A stretch of DNA of 64,000 nucleotides from M3007 sp043764095 (GTDB lineage Bacteria > Bacteroidota > Bacteroidia > Chitinophagales > Saprospiraceae), in the NCBI GenBank assembly GCA_043764095.1, contig JAYUKX010000124.1, positions 1-64,000 on the forward strand, given 5' to 3'. Numbering within the stretch: the first letter of the stretch is position 1; the number at the start of each line of letters is the position of its first letter. The notes below the pieces were generated by a model. The model did no database searches, was not told the DNA's origin, and saw only the letters and a list, made by a program, of their open reading frames with translations. The translations under genes and the position numbers were made by a program. Positions 35,635 through 45,101 of the stretch are shown in pieces.

Positions 35635-36948
35635 ATGAAAAAATTATACCTATCAACGTTACTTCTTTTTGTTTGTTTTGTTGTGGAGGCACAAAGTGCA
35701 CTACAAGCAAAAGCCAACCTACTCGCAGATGGCATTGAGCAAAAAGTAATCAACTGGCGGCGCGACATCCACCAAAACCCCGAACTCGGCAACCGCGAAT
35801 TTAAAACCGCTGAGAAAGTGGCCGCCCATTTGCGCAGTTTGGGCATCGAAGTTAAAACAGGCATTGCTTACACCGGCGTAGTAGGTATCCTCAAGGGCGG
35901 AAAACCTGGACCAGTGATTGGCTTACGTGCCGATATGGATGCCTTGCCCGTAGTAGAACGCGTGGAAATACCGTTCAAATCCACACAGAAATCCACCTAC
36001 AATGGACAAGAAGTAGGTGTCATGCACGCCTGCGGACACGACTCGCACGTGGCCATCCTGATGGGTACGGCGGAGGTATTGGCCGGTATCAGAAAGGATA
36101 TTGCTGGGACTATTGTGTTTGTGTTTCAGCCAGCCGAAGAAGGCCCACCAGCCGGAGAAGAAGGTGGCGCGTCCTTGATGATTAAACAGGGCGTTTTGGA
36201 CAATCCCAAAATCGAAGTTATGTTTGGGTTGCATATCAATTCGGAGACCGAAGTAGGCCAAATCAATTACCGTTCAGGTGGCACCATGGCATCGTCCGAT
36301 TGGTTTTTTATCAAAGTACACGGCAAACAAACGCATGGTTCTACACCTTGGACGGGCGTTGATCCCATTGTTATATCCGCACAAATTATCCAGGGGTTAC
36401 AAACCATCATCAGCCGTCAAGTGGCCTTAACCGAACATCCGGCGGTGATTACAGTGGGCAAAATAGAAAGTGGTATTCGTGCCAATATTATCCCCGAACT
36501 AGCCGAATTAACAGGTACTATCCGCACTTTGGATACGGCCATGCAACGCCAAATTCATCAGCGCATCATACGGACAGTAGAGAAAATTGCCGAAAGTGCG
36601 GGTGGCCGCGCCGAAGTATCCATTGAAAACAAAACACCTATTACTTATAACGATCCCAATCTTACCGCTTGGGCGTTACCATCGCTTACAAAAGCCGCTG
36701 GAATAGGCAAAGTAAAAGAAATTAATCCGCGCACAGGTGCCGAAGACTTTGGTTGTTATGGCCAAAAAGTACCTTCTTTCTTTTTCTTTTTGGGTGGCAT
36801 GCCCAAAGGCACAAAAGCAGAAAACGCACCAGCACACCATACACCCGATTTTTATATCGACGAAAGTGGTTTCAAATTGGGGATCAATGCGTTTACGACA
36901 TTGGTGCTGGACTATTGTGAGAAGGCGAGTTTGCCTGTGAAAAAATAG
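35635..36948 (+). CDS. Secreted M20 family amidohydrolase
   Basis: The 437-residue protein has a signal peptide (about 1-19, ending VEAQ). It belongs to the M20D amidohydrolases (hippurate hydrolase and IAA-amino-acid hydrolase-like). Metal-binding features are present: GLRADMDALP, HACGHDSH, QPAEEGP, and a late His in APAHHTPDF. The lid domain is at about 210-320. It would cleave N-acyl amino acids or small peptides outside the cytoplasm. The 35370-35634 gap upstream shows no convincing promoter. Confidence 0.9.
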   Translation: MKKLYLSTLLLFVCFVVEAQSALQAKANLLADGIEQKVINWRRDIHQNPELGNREFKTAEKVAAHLRSLGIEVKTGIAYTGVVGILKGGKPGPVIGLRADMDALPVVERVEIPFKSTQKSTYNGQEVGVMHACGHDSHVAILMGTAEVLAGIRKDIAGTIVFVFQPAEEGPPAGEEGGASLMIKQGVLDNPKIEVMFGLHINSETEVGQINYRSGGTMASSDWFFIKVHGKQTHGSTPWTGVDPIVISAQIIQGLQTIISRQVALTEHPAVITVGKIESGIRANIIPELAELTGTIRTLDTAMQRQIHQRIIRTVEKIAESAGGRAEVSIENKTPITYNDPNLTAWALPSLTKAAGIGKVKEINPRTGAEDFGCYGQKVPSFFFFLGGMPKGTKAENAPAHHTPDFYIDESGFKLGINAFTTLVLDYCEKASLPVKK

Positions 36949-37524
36949 GGATTGGAACTGTCATCACCTAAACTCGAAGTGACCCACCAACAAAATTGGC
37001 TTTTTGTCGGCGTGACTTTTTCGGTCACGCCGACAATTAAGCAATAACCAATAGTATTCCGTCATCACCAACCCTTTAAGTGTTCCAACAACCAAATGTG
37101 CCTAATGTCGGGGCGACTTTTTTGGTCACCTTGACAATTAAGTTGAAATTGATGGTTCGCCCATATCAAATGTCCTATTTTGCCAAAAGGGCTATACTCT
37201 ATTTACCAACGGAATTTCAAAGTTGACTCAAAAGGATAAGTGCAAAATTGTCGGGGTGACAAAAAAAATCGCCCCGACAATAGGCTAAATCTGACACCCT
37301 GCAAACCTGAGGGTCTCAATTAAAGATAAATAATTGATAATGAATTAATTGTCGGCGTGACGCGAAGTCGCGCCGACAATATTTATATATTTTTTTCCTA
37401 AAACAAATACACACTTCCAAAATAAACACTATCTTTGCTACACCTTAATAAACACCAGTGTATTTCCTATACCCTGTAGTCATAAGCAATTTCTTTTTTA
37501 CACAATTTAAACACTTTCAACAGT
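36949..37524. repeat. Intergenic region with four copies of a TGTCGG palindrome
   Basis: Hairpins built on TTGTCGGsGTGAC and its complement occur at 37004-37036 (13-bp stem), 37104-37138 (imperfect), 37248-37280 and 37348-37380. The last, with flanking sequence from about 37320, is repeated at 40522-40582. No gene is seen in these 576 bases. A -7 element lies at 37430. Confidence 0.85.
37430..37437 (+). promoter_or_regulatory. -7 element of the dockerin/cohesin-like T9SS gene
   Basis: TATCTTTG matches the consensus. The -33 element is not clear. The leader to 37525 would be about 85 bases. Confidence 0.45.
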
Positions 37525-40503
37525 ATGCAACATGAATTCATTGCTGCACAGTATGTGCGTTTTTTCAAGAGCGCACCAAAACAAATTAATATATTGCGGG
37601 GGGGGGCTTTTGCAATATTTTTAATGGCTTATTTTTGGGCTAATGGCCAAAGTTCCGAAACCTGTCTTGCCCCAATGTGCCAATCGCTCCAAATAGAGAT
37701 TATTCCACGGTATTCTAGTTTGGACGTAAACTGTTCTATGATGGTCGATAGTGACTGCAAGGACTTATCTCGACAAATGGTATATGATGTCTATTTAGTG
37801 GACAATAGCCTAACTCCTCCGTTCGAATCGTATGATTTAGATTATGCAGACCTGTATATGGAGGTCAAATTAGTTGTCTCCAATCCATCTACGAATCCAC
37901 GGAGTAGAATTAGTTATGCATCTACGACCAGTTGCAATGAACAAGTAATGAGTCAATGGGCTGGCGAAATATTCTCGATAACTCCGGAGAATGGTAAGGT
38001 AAGCCTTTCCTTAAGTAATAATTCTAATGATTGTGCTTCTGATGTTTTTAGGATGGAACTGTATCAACCCGATCCAATAAATGACAAACCCATTCGGCGT
38101 GCAAAATTATACGAAGTAGTTGTAGATGCCTATCCGGGCGAAACCTTCTCTCTTCAATGTGGTGAATTAGTATATTATGCCCGTTCAAGTATTTTCTGCC
38201 CCGACCGTAATGGCTCAGGAGGAAATGCAATAGCGTGTAATCCCTCTGCAAACTATACAGTACCCATGCCTAATACTAATTCAGGAGCGAATAGTGATAT
38301 AAGGGCTGTTTTGAATGTGATTAACAATAATAATGGTACAGCAAATTTTGTAGTTTCGCTACAAAATTTAGACGGTTTTTTCCCTAAAACGGTTAATTAT
38401 TTTGATTTTTTTGCAAATTTTGATTTTTCTCAAATCATGGACGAACCCATAGTTAGTTCAGCCTATTTGACCGAAACGATAGCTACTGGCTCAAATGGTA
38501 TTAACAGAACTTATAGGTTTACTGGAGAAAATATCTCTTTAACAATTCCTGCGGCTGGTGCAGTCGCGATAGCAACTATAACTATAACTGGTCCCGAAGT
38601 GAATAATCTTTGTTGGAATGTTACAATGTCACTTCCGCAAGATAATACAGCTAGGGTGCGGACAAATGGGAATTGCTCTGGTCGTCTTAGTCTTTCTACT
38701 GCATCAGCACCTTTTGCAAAATCGACTGATTGTGAAAACTCTTGTGCAGGAAATGATCAAGCGGATGTTGGTTTTGCAATAACCTCTGAACAAAACTTTA
38801 CTAATTGTGGGGTCAAAATAAAATTGGGTCTAACCAACCCTGACCCCTCTGTCTCAGCAGTTATCAATCTCGAAAGGCTAGATATAGGAGTTCAGTTTGT
38901 AACCACAGGCAACTTAGTCTTAACTGGTTTTCAGATAGGACCATACTCGTGCGGTACAGCATCTTGTGCAAACATAACACCTACTTCTTTTAATTTTTAT
39001 CATGATTGGGGGAATACTGTTAAATTAATAGATTTGAATACCGCTCCAGTTATCACACTCCTGTTTGAGGGTTCTGGCTGTGTAAGTGAAGCCACAGTGA
39101 CTAGGCTTAGTCTGAAACTAAAAGGACTAGACCCATGTGTCCCCACCATTGCTACACCTGATCTGAGCCTAGGCTGTTCACCAGCGATCCGTGGCAAGAT
39201 TTGGGCGTATGTGGGGTCAATTAATGTTGGTGTTGGCGATACTATCCCTGCTCCAAGCGCTTCGCTAGAGGATGCAACGGTTCTTATTAAGCCTACCAAT
39301 ATTACTGCTACCTGTCCGTCCAATTGCACCATAAGCCAAATAACACCAATGTCTGGTGAATACGGTGCTTGTGTATGCTCCGGTTGTGCTTCGTATAGTG
39401 TCATTCCTTCCCAAAATTTCGATCCTTTAAATGGATTAGATGCTTGGGATCTTATCCTGATTAGTAGACATATTTTGGGCTTAGAACCATTAGATACACC
39501 TTATAAATTAATCGGTGCAGATGCTAATAAAAGCGGTACTATTACCACTTTTGATAATGTAGAATTACGAAAGTTAATACTCGGGACGTATCAGGCACTG
39601 CCTGCTAATAGTTCATGGCGCTTTGTGGATAAAAAACAAGTGTTTACCAATCCAGCCAATCCATTTGCGGATGGAATTAGAGAAACCGTAGAAGGAGTAA
39701 CCCCTGGCAACCTGAGTGTAGATTTTATTGGGGTAAAAATAGGGGATGTAGATCATTCTGCTGTTCCGAATAACCGCCCTGCATTCCAACAAGATCTACT
39801 TTTTAGTATAGGTCAAGAGACGGTAACTGCCAAAAGCGAATTTATTACCCTACCAATTACTTACCAAGGTGACCAATCCTTGGAAGCTGTACAGATGGGG
39901 CTTCATTTTGATCCAAACTACTTGGAATTTGTTGCTCCTTCGCAGGGCAATATTGAAGGTATTACTCCGGATTGTTTTGGATTACAACAAGTAAAACAAG
40001 GTAATATCGCTTTACTTTGGCTTTATAATCCGATCTCCAACGAACATCCGTTGCAAGCGGGTGACCAATTGTGCTACCTCACTTTTAAGGTGCTACAACC
40101 GCTGCCTGAAAACGGAGACTGGTTACAATTGGGTGATCAAATCCTGAGTAGCACCGCTTGGGATAGTCAAGGTGCCATCTATCGTCCTGTAGTACCTGCT
40201 ACTATTGCAGAACGCGCTGCTTCTGCGAGTCTATCCTCCAACAAGACCATCCAAGTAACTGCCATCCCCAATCCGACCCACGGTGCAGTACAACTCCAAA
40301 TAGATGGAGGTGCAGGCATCGAACGTGCAAAGGTTGGTTTATTCGATGCTTTTGGCAAAGTGGTACTTGTTCGTAACCTTCGTATAGCACCGGGTCAACA
40401 AACGCTTGATTTACCAGAATTGGTGGCACACCCTGCGGGTGTGTATAATTGGCGGATCTGGAATGAAGGGATGCAGGTTTCGGGGATTATTGTTAAACAG
40501 TAG
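37525..40503 (+). CDS. Large T9SS-sorted surface protein with dockerin- and cohesin-like parts
   Basis: This is a 992-residue secreted protein. The signal peptide core (GGAFAIFLMAYFWANGQ) is preceded by an unusual 25-residue polar extension, and a run of nine G (37598-37606) lies at the junction. Cysteine-rich beta domains fill residues 45-570. A carboxypeptidase-regulatory-like region follows, then a dockerin type I-like repeat pair (about 632-685, FDPLNGLDAWDLILISRHIL and GADANKSGTITTFDNVELRK). A cohesin-like domain (about 770-880) precedes the T9SS sorting domain (about 910-992, IPNPTHGAVQL). It is probably anchored at the surface. No catalytic site is recognised. Confidence 0.87.
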   Translation: MQHEFIAAQYVRFFKSAPKQINILRGGAFAIFLMAYFWANGQSSETCLAPMCQSLQIEIIPRYSSLDVNCSMMVDSDCKDLSRQMVYDVYLVDNSLTPPFESYDLDYADLYMEVKLVVSNPSTNPRSRISYASTTSCNEQVMSQWAGEIFSITPENGKVSLSLSNNSNDCASDVFRMELYQPDPINDKPIRRAKLYEVVVDAYPGETFSLQCGELVYYARSSIFCPDRNGSGGNAIACNPSANYTVPMPNTNSGANSDIRAVLNVINNNNGTANFVVSLQNLDGFFPKTVNYFDFFANFDFSQIMDEPIVSSAYLTETIATGSNGINRTYRFTGENISLTIPAAGAVAIATITITGPEVNNLCWNVTMSLPQDNTARVRTNGNCSGRLSLSTASAPFAKSTDCENSCAGNDQADVGFAITSEQNFTNCGVKIKLGLTNPDPSVSAVINLERLDIGVQFVTTGNLVLTGFQIGPYSCGTASCANITPTSFNFYHDWGNTVKLIDLNTAPVITLLFEGSGCVSEATVTRLSLKLKGLDPCVPTIATPDLSLGCSPAIRGKIWAYVGSINVGVGDTIPAPSASLEDATVLIKPTNITATCPSNCTISQITPMSGEYGACVCSGCASYSVIPSQNFDPLNGLDAWDLILISRHILGLEPLDTPYKLIGADANKSGTITTFDNVELRKLILGTYQALPANSSWRFVDKKQVFTNPANPFADGIRETVEGVTPGNLSVDFIGVKIGDVDHSAVPNNRPAFQQDLLFSIGQETVTAKSEFITLPITYQGDQSLEAVQMGLHFDPNYLEFVAPSQGNIEGITPDCFGLQQVKQGNIALLWLYNPISNEHPLQAGDQLCYLTFKVLQPLPENGDWLQLGDQILSSTAWDSQGAIYRPVVPATIAERAASASLSSNKTIQVTAIPNPTHGAVQLQIDGGAGIERAKVGLFDAFGKVVLVRNLRIAPGQQTLDLPELVAHPAGVYNWRIWNEGMQVSGIIVKQ

Positions 40504-40521
40504 TATATAGCAGTATCTCAA

Positions 40522-40582
40522 GTAAAGATAAACAATTGATAATGAGCCAATTGTCGGCGTGACTCGAAGTCACGCCGACAAT
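40522..40582. repeat. TGTCGG palindrome with shared flank
   Basis: TTGTCGGCGTGAC, a five-base loop and its perfect complement occupy 40551-40581. The preceding AGTAAAGATAAACAATTGATAATGA flank (in two parts: AGTAAAGATAAAC and AATTGATAATGA) is nearly the same as at 37320-37345. It lies between two large T9SS genes. Confidence 0.85.
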
Positions 40583-40599
40583 ACAAATCAACAATTTCC

Positions 40600-43545
40600 A
40601 TGATGAAATATCTACTATTACCACTCTGCCTCGCACTCTGCCTCGCACTTTCCGCCCAAAAACGCTATTATGTACAACCAACAGCCCAAGGCACAGCCAC
40701 AGGTCTCAGTTGGACAGACGCATTTCCACACGTACAAGTTGCACTCGATAGCGCCAAGGCTGGCGATACGGTATGGGTTGCCGCTGGAACTTATAAACCT
40801 ACCACGGGCAACTTGCGCACAGTATCCTTTGAACCGAGAAGCGGCGTAAGGCTGTACGGTGGTTTTTCGGGAGCGGAAACACAACTGAATCAGCGCAATT
40901 GGAACAGTAACCCCACTATATTGAGCGGCGATATTGGCGCGCAAGGCGATTCCTTAGACAATAGTTATAATGTAATCTATATGCAACTCCCCGATAGCAA
41001 TACTGTGCTAGACGGGTTTGTGGTGCGGGGCGGTAACGCCAATTTTACAGGCACATCAGAGACCCGCGACCGCCGAAAATGTGGCGGCGGTATCTATATC
41101 AACGGCAAAGATTGGGAGGCATATCCCACCATAGCGCACTGTACTATTTTGCTCAATACGGCCCGTAACAGCGGCGGCGGTATTTTTGTAAACGGTAGTG
41201 GCATGGGTTCGGTGGCACCTTTGTTTCAATACTGCCGCTTTGAGCGCAACCGCACCTTGGGTTCGGGTGGAGGACTGGCGCGTACAGGGGGCAGTTGGAT
41301 AGAACGTGGTATTGATTTGGAGGCTTGCGTATTTGAAGGTAACCGTGCTGAGCAATACGGCGGTGGGTTTTATTATACCGACACAGAGCGGGGCGACGAA
41401 TTGGATATGGTACGGGATACTTTTAAGCGAAATTTTAGTTTTCTTTTTGGCAGTGCAGTATATGCTATAATAGAACGAAATGGGCATCAAGTATTAACTG
41501 TTGATTCCTGTATATTTGATGCCAACTTAAATAATGTAAATAGTTCTGTATATTTTGGTGCATTGCAAGGGGAGTATTTAGATAGTGCATCTATTACAAA
41601 TTGTTCCATTATCAACGAGAGTTATGTTAATTCGGGGAAAACTTTATTTAGATTTGAAGTGTTTGGTAAGCCATACTCCAGTCTTAATTTTTTGCATAAT
41701 TATTTTTTAAATAATGTATCTAGCCAACTAATTGCAGTCGAATATGTAAATGCAGATTATCTATCATTCTCTAAAAATAACATGAATAATAATACCGGAA
41801 GTGGAATTACTATTTCAGGATTCAATATAATAAATTACAACTTTAATTTAATAAGGGCAACTCCCAATTCGATTGTTTTTTTATCTGTTACGGGCTCTAC
41901 TTTACAGTTAAAAAAATCATTAGTTATTCAAAATTCAGTCTTGTGGGGTAAGGCGAATGCCTTGAATTTCATCTTAGCAGTTAATATAAATTATAACAAA
42001 TTGATTTTTGTTAATAATATATGCTCTTCCCCACTCAAAGGCAACATAAAACACGACACAGTCCTCATCATCAATTCCATCTTACTCAACGAACTCGTAC
42101 CCGAAAACCTCCTTGCCTCCAATAACTACACCTATATCGGCAACAGTTATGTCAACAACTTAGATTGCAGCCAAGCAGCAACTTGGGGATACAATGTAGT
42201 CTGTAACCCCGACAATATAACAGGCACAGTACCGCTCTTTCGCGACAGTGCTGCTGGCGACTACCACTTACTGCCTTGCTCGCCTTTGGTCAATGGCGGC
42301 GATAATTCGTATATTTTGCCTGGTGATTTAGATCTATTGGGGCAGCCGCGTATCCAAGGCGCGGCGGTGGATATAGGGCCTTATGAGTCGGCAGCATTGG
42401 CCATCGCGACCGAACCTGCTGTACAACCCGCTTGTATCGGATCGGCCAACGGAAGCATCGCACTCAATCCCATAAACGCTTGTGCGCCATATACTTATGC
42501 TTGGACAGGGCCATCGGGACAAGGAACTGGCCTTACTGGATTACAGGCTGGTACTTATACCCTTACCCTCACCGACAACAAAAACGAAACAGTAGTACTT
42601 AACGCAACCATACCGGGTATCCCCGCTCCGCAGGTGGCCGTACAATCCACTCCGGTGTTCTGCGGTACTACGATGGGCGGCACTGCTACACCCACGGTAA
42701 CGGGTGCAGTGCCACCGTTGTTGTTCGATTGGTCGGGCGGCAGCACCGATAGTATCGCCACCAACCTGCCATCGGGGCCGTACGCGGTGACGGTCACGGA
42801 TGCACGTGGGTGCATGGGGGTTGGCACGGCCACCATACAGCGGATGGGTACGCTACAACTGAATATACAACCCACCCCAATCACTTGTTACAATACCACC
42901 GATGGGTCTATTTCCGTACAGGCCGCCAATGGTGCGCCACCGATCCAATGGCTCTGGAACAATGGCGATACCACTTCCACGCTTTCGGGACTTGGACCCG
43001 GTGTTTATTCCGGTATGCTCTTTGACGCATTGGGCTGTGCCATCAGTTGGAATATTCCGCTGGACGCACCGGACAGCCTCCGCTCCAATGCCACTATTAC
43101 AAACGCTACCGGAGTCACTGTACCAGATGGTAGTATTAGCATAAACCCAACAGGAGGTACAGGCAGCATACAAGCGAAGTGGTCGAATAACCAGTCGGGG
43201 TGGAGCATAACAGGTTTATTACCAGGTACTTATACGGTTACATTAACAGATGAGAATGCCTGTACCCGCTCGGAGGTTTTTGTGGTGGATTGGTCAGTAG
43301 GGACTTACGCACCCACGCAGGTACGCGTGAGAACATGGCCTAATCCCGCTACGCAACTACTTTGGGTCGAACACGGTACTATGCCGCCGAATACCTTATT
43401 TCGGATGATGGATGTACATGGTCGTCCGGTGCTTCAAGTGCCAGTCACGAATGCGGGTATATTTCAGGTGGAAATAGGGCAATTACCGGGCGGGGTGTAT
43501 TATTGGGAAATTGCGGGGAAAGTGGGTTGTTTTTTGAAAATGTAG
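40600..43545 (+). CDS. T9SS-sorted right-handed beta-helix protein with SprB-like repeats
   Basis: This is a 981-residue surface protein. Two ATGs (40600, 40603) precede a signal peptide containing a 12-bp tandem duplication (CLALCLAL). Residues 20-590 resemble the right-handed parallel beta-helix proteins with GGGIYING and SGGGIFVNG-like turns. Then come three or four SprB-type repeats (about 600-900, ANGSIALNPINACAPYTYAW, GTYTLTLTDN). The end is a T9SS sorting domain (about 905-981). SprB repeats are found in gliding adhesins. The middle (about 41450-42050) is much more AT-rich than either side. Confidence 0.88.
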   Translation: MMKYLLLPLCLALCLALSAQKRYYVQPTAQGTATGLSWTDAFPHVQVALDSAKAGDTVWVAAGTYKPTTGNLRTVSFEPRSGVRLYGGFSGAETQLNQRNWNSNPTILSGDIGAQGDSLDNSYNVIYMQLPDSNTVLDGFVVRGGNANFTGTSETRDRRKCGGGIYINGKDWEAYPTIAHCTILLNTARNSGGGIFVNGSGMGSVAPLFQYCRFERNRTLGSGGGLARTGGSWIERGIDLEACVFEGNRAEQYGGGFYYTDTERGDELDMVRDTFKRNFSFLFGSAVYAIIERNGHQVLTVDSCIFDANLNNVNSSVYFGALQGEYLDSASITNCSIINESYVNSGKTLFRFEVFGKPYSSLNFLHNYFLNNVSSQLIAVEYVNADYLSFSKNNMNNNTGSGITISGFNIINYNFNLIRATPNSIVFLSVTGSTLQLKKSLVIQNSVLWGKANALNFILAVNINYNKLIFVNNICSSPLKGNIKHDTVLIINSILLNELVPENLLASNNYTYIGNSYVNNLDCSQAATWGYNVVCNPDNITGTVPLFRDSAAGDYHLLPCSPLVNGGDNSYILPGDLDLLGQPRIQGAAVDIGPYESAALAIATEPAVQPACIGSANGSIALNPINACAPYTYAWTGPSGQGTGLTGLQAGTYTLTLTDNKNETVVLNATIPGIPAPQVAVQSTPVFCGTTMGGTATPTVTGAVPPLLFDWSGGSTDSIATNLPSGPYAVTVTDARGCMGVGTATIQRMGTLQLNIQPTPITCYNTTDGSISVQAANGAPPIQWLWNNGDTTSTLSGLGPGVYSGMLFDALGCAISWNIPLDAPDSLRSNATITNATGVTVPDGSISINPTGGTGSIQAKWSNNQSGWSITGLLPGTYTVTLTDENACTRSEVFVVDWSVGTYAPTQVRVRTWPNPATQLLWVEHGTMPPNTLFRMMDVHGRPVLQVPVTNAGIFQVEIGQLPGGVYYWEIAGKVGCFLKM

Positions 43546-43582
43546 GTGCTTTGCCTAACGCAGGCTCTAAAATAATTTAAAA

Positions 43583-43672
43583 TTGAACATTTAAAATTTA
43601 GCGTTTAACATTAAAAAACAATAATTAATTTTTTTTAATGTTAAATATTCAACGCTAAATTTTAAATGTTCA
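43583..43672. repeat. AT-rich long inverted repeat
   Basis: TTGAACATTTAAAATTTAGC at 43583 faces GCTAAATTTTAAATGTTCAA ending at 43672, with inner arms TTTAACATTAAAA and TTTTAATGTTAAA. It could act as a terminator between convergent genes. Related sequence occurs at 60774-60840. Confidence 0.75.
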
Positions 43673-43695
43673 AGTGCTTCTAGCACGCACGCCTC

Positions 43696-44040
43696 TTACT
43701 CCTTAAACCCACCGTTTTTCCAGCACTCAAATGCTTCTTTCTCTTTATCGGTCAATTTAGGGCTACCACTTTGCGGCATACGACCCGCGTCAATTTCATC
43801 CCAAGCCTTTGAAAAATTGGGTTTCATCAAAGCATAAGTGGAATAAATGCCCACCGACTCCGCAGCACCGCCCGTTTTGTGGCAGGTAACGCATTTTGCG
43901 TCGATGATCGCTTTCATATTGGTGTTGTAAGTAGAATTGTAGGTGCTGCAGTCCAATGCTGGATCAGTACCACAAGACGTGATGAGCGCCGAAAAACCTA
44001 CACTAAAGGTAACGGCGACTAAAAGGAATGTTTTTTTCAT
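43696..44040 (-). CDS. Small c-type heme lipoprotein
   Basis: The 114-residue protein starts at the ATG at 44040, which gives a lipoprotein signal (Cys23, lipobox LITSC). One heme-binding CVTCH motif lies around residue 52, and GRMPQSGSPKLTDKE supplies a likely Met ligand and the typical planctomycete-type cytochrome c pattern. The protein would carry electrons outside the cytoplasm. An upstream-extended frame adds 48 residues with no signal character and is rejected as start. No redox partner is adjacent. Confidence 0.82.
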   Translation of the reverse strand: MKKTFLLVAVTFSVGFSALITSCGTDPALDCSTYNSTYNTNMKAIIDAKCVTCHKTGGAAESVGIYSTYALMKPNFSKAWDEIDAGRMPQSGSPKLTDKEKEAFECWKNGGFKE

Positions 44041-44372
44041 AAATGAAAATATTGAAAAATTTGAAAATATGCTATAAATAAAAGGGACTTTACCTGTTGG
44101 AAAAAAGTATAATGGAGCGCACATTTTATGAGGAATGTAACCCAACACTGACCCGAAAAATGAACTTGAGGAACAAATGTACAATTTATAAACGCGTTTT
44201 TTTGTTCAAAAGTTGTACTTTTTTTATTTTTTGCTAATTATTGATAAGAAAATTCTGGAAAGGTAAAATATAAAATAATTTTTGTTTTTTATTTTATTAA
44301 ACCAAATAAAGAATACTATCTTTGTGGCATTAATTTTGCTAATCAACATTTTAAGCCGATACATTTTGTTGA
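44041..44372. promoter_or_regulatory. Divergent promoter region
   Basis: On the minus strand TACATTTG (44181-44174) could serve the heme lipoprotein. On the plus strand TATCTTTG (44317-44324) could serve the operon starting at 44373. Neither has a clean -33 element at the usual distance. The region is very AT-rich and otherwise featureless. Confidence 0.45.
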
Positions 44373-45068
44373 ATGAAAAAACAGCATCTAAATAGGAACT
44401 ATAATACGCAAGATGCAGACTTATACCAGTGGTGCATGGAGGCTATTCGTTTGGCTCATCGCGATGTAGAGGAGTTTAAGCAATATGGGTTTACCCTAGA
44501 ACGACTGAAAACCTTCAAAACAATGTGCGATCTTTTTCAAAAACTACCCGATGACGACGAAATGGTGGGTGAACAAATGGTCAGTACAGAAAAGAAAAGC
44601 CTAGCCGCCGAATCATTGCGTACTGCTATAAGAGGTGTTATGACAAGGGTTGCGCTCAAATTTCACGACAAAACTGGACGTTACCGAAAATTTGGCACTT
44701 CCAAACTAGGTGATATGTCGGATCCACAACTTTTGTTTTGCGGAAGGCGAGTAGTGCGGGTAGCAAGGGCTCAAATTGATTTTCTGGCCGAAGTAGGTAT
44801 GAACGAACAGATCCTTCAAAGGGTCACCGATGCTTGCTCTACCTTCGAAACCGCCCTCAATATTCAACAGGATCGCCTCCACGACCGCGATATTGCTGTT
44901 GAAAGGCGGATGGAACAAGGCAATAAAATATACGCAGAATTAGTTTCTATATGCGATATTGGCAAAGACGTTTGGGCCACTAAAGACCGCGTTAAATACG
45001 ACCAATATTGCATTTACGATAGCAATAACGAACAGAAAAAAGCCCGTAAAAATAGTCCTTCTGATTAA
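44373..45068 (+). CDS. Helical protein of unknown function, operon gene 1
   Basis: The 231-residue cytoplasmic protein is almost entirely helical, with no membrane segment or signal. It seems to contain two related halves: YQWCMEAIRLAHRDVEEF...G..LERLKTF in the first half resembles LLFCGRRVVRVARAQIDFL...GMNEQILQRV in the second. The N-terminus (KKQHLNRNYNTQDADLYQW) and C-terminus (KKARKNSPSD) are charged. The next gene starts 33 bases later. Function unknown. The two-fold helical layout suggests a scaffold or adaptor. Confidence 0.72.
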   Translation: MKKQHLNRNYNTQDADLYQWCMEAIRLAHRDVEEFKQYGFTLERLKTFKTMCDLFQKLPDDDEMVGEQMVSTEKKSLAAESLRTAIRGVMTRVALKFHDKTGRYRKFGTSKLGDMSDPQLLFCGRRVVRVARAQIDFLAEVGMNEQILQRVTDACSTFETALNIQQDRLHDRDIAVERRMEQGNKIYAELVSICDIGKDVWATKDRVKYDQYCIYDSNNEQKKARKNSPSD

Positions 45069-45101
45069 ATACTCTTTTATAACATTAAAATTATTGCACT
45101 C

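Noticed and set aside
35469..35738. 89-codon plus-strand frame before the M20 gene
   Set aside because: It overlaps the M20 signal peptide in another frame and has no coding character.
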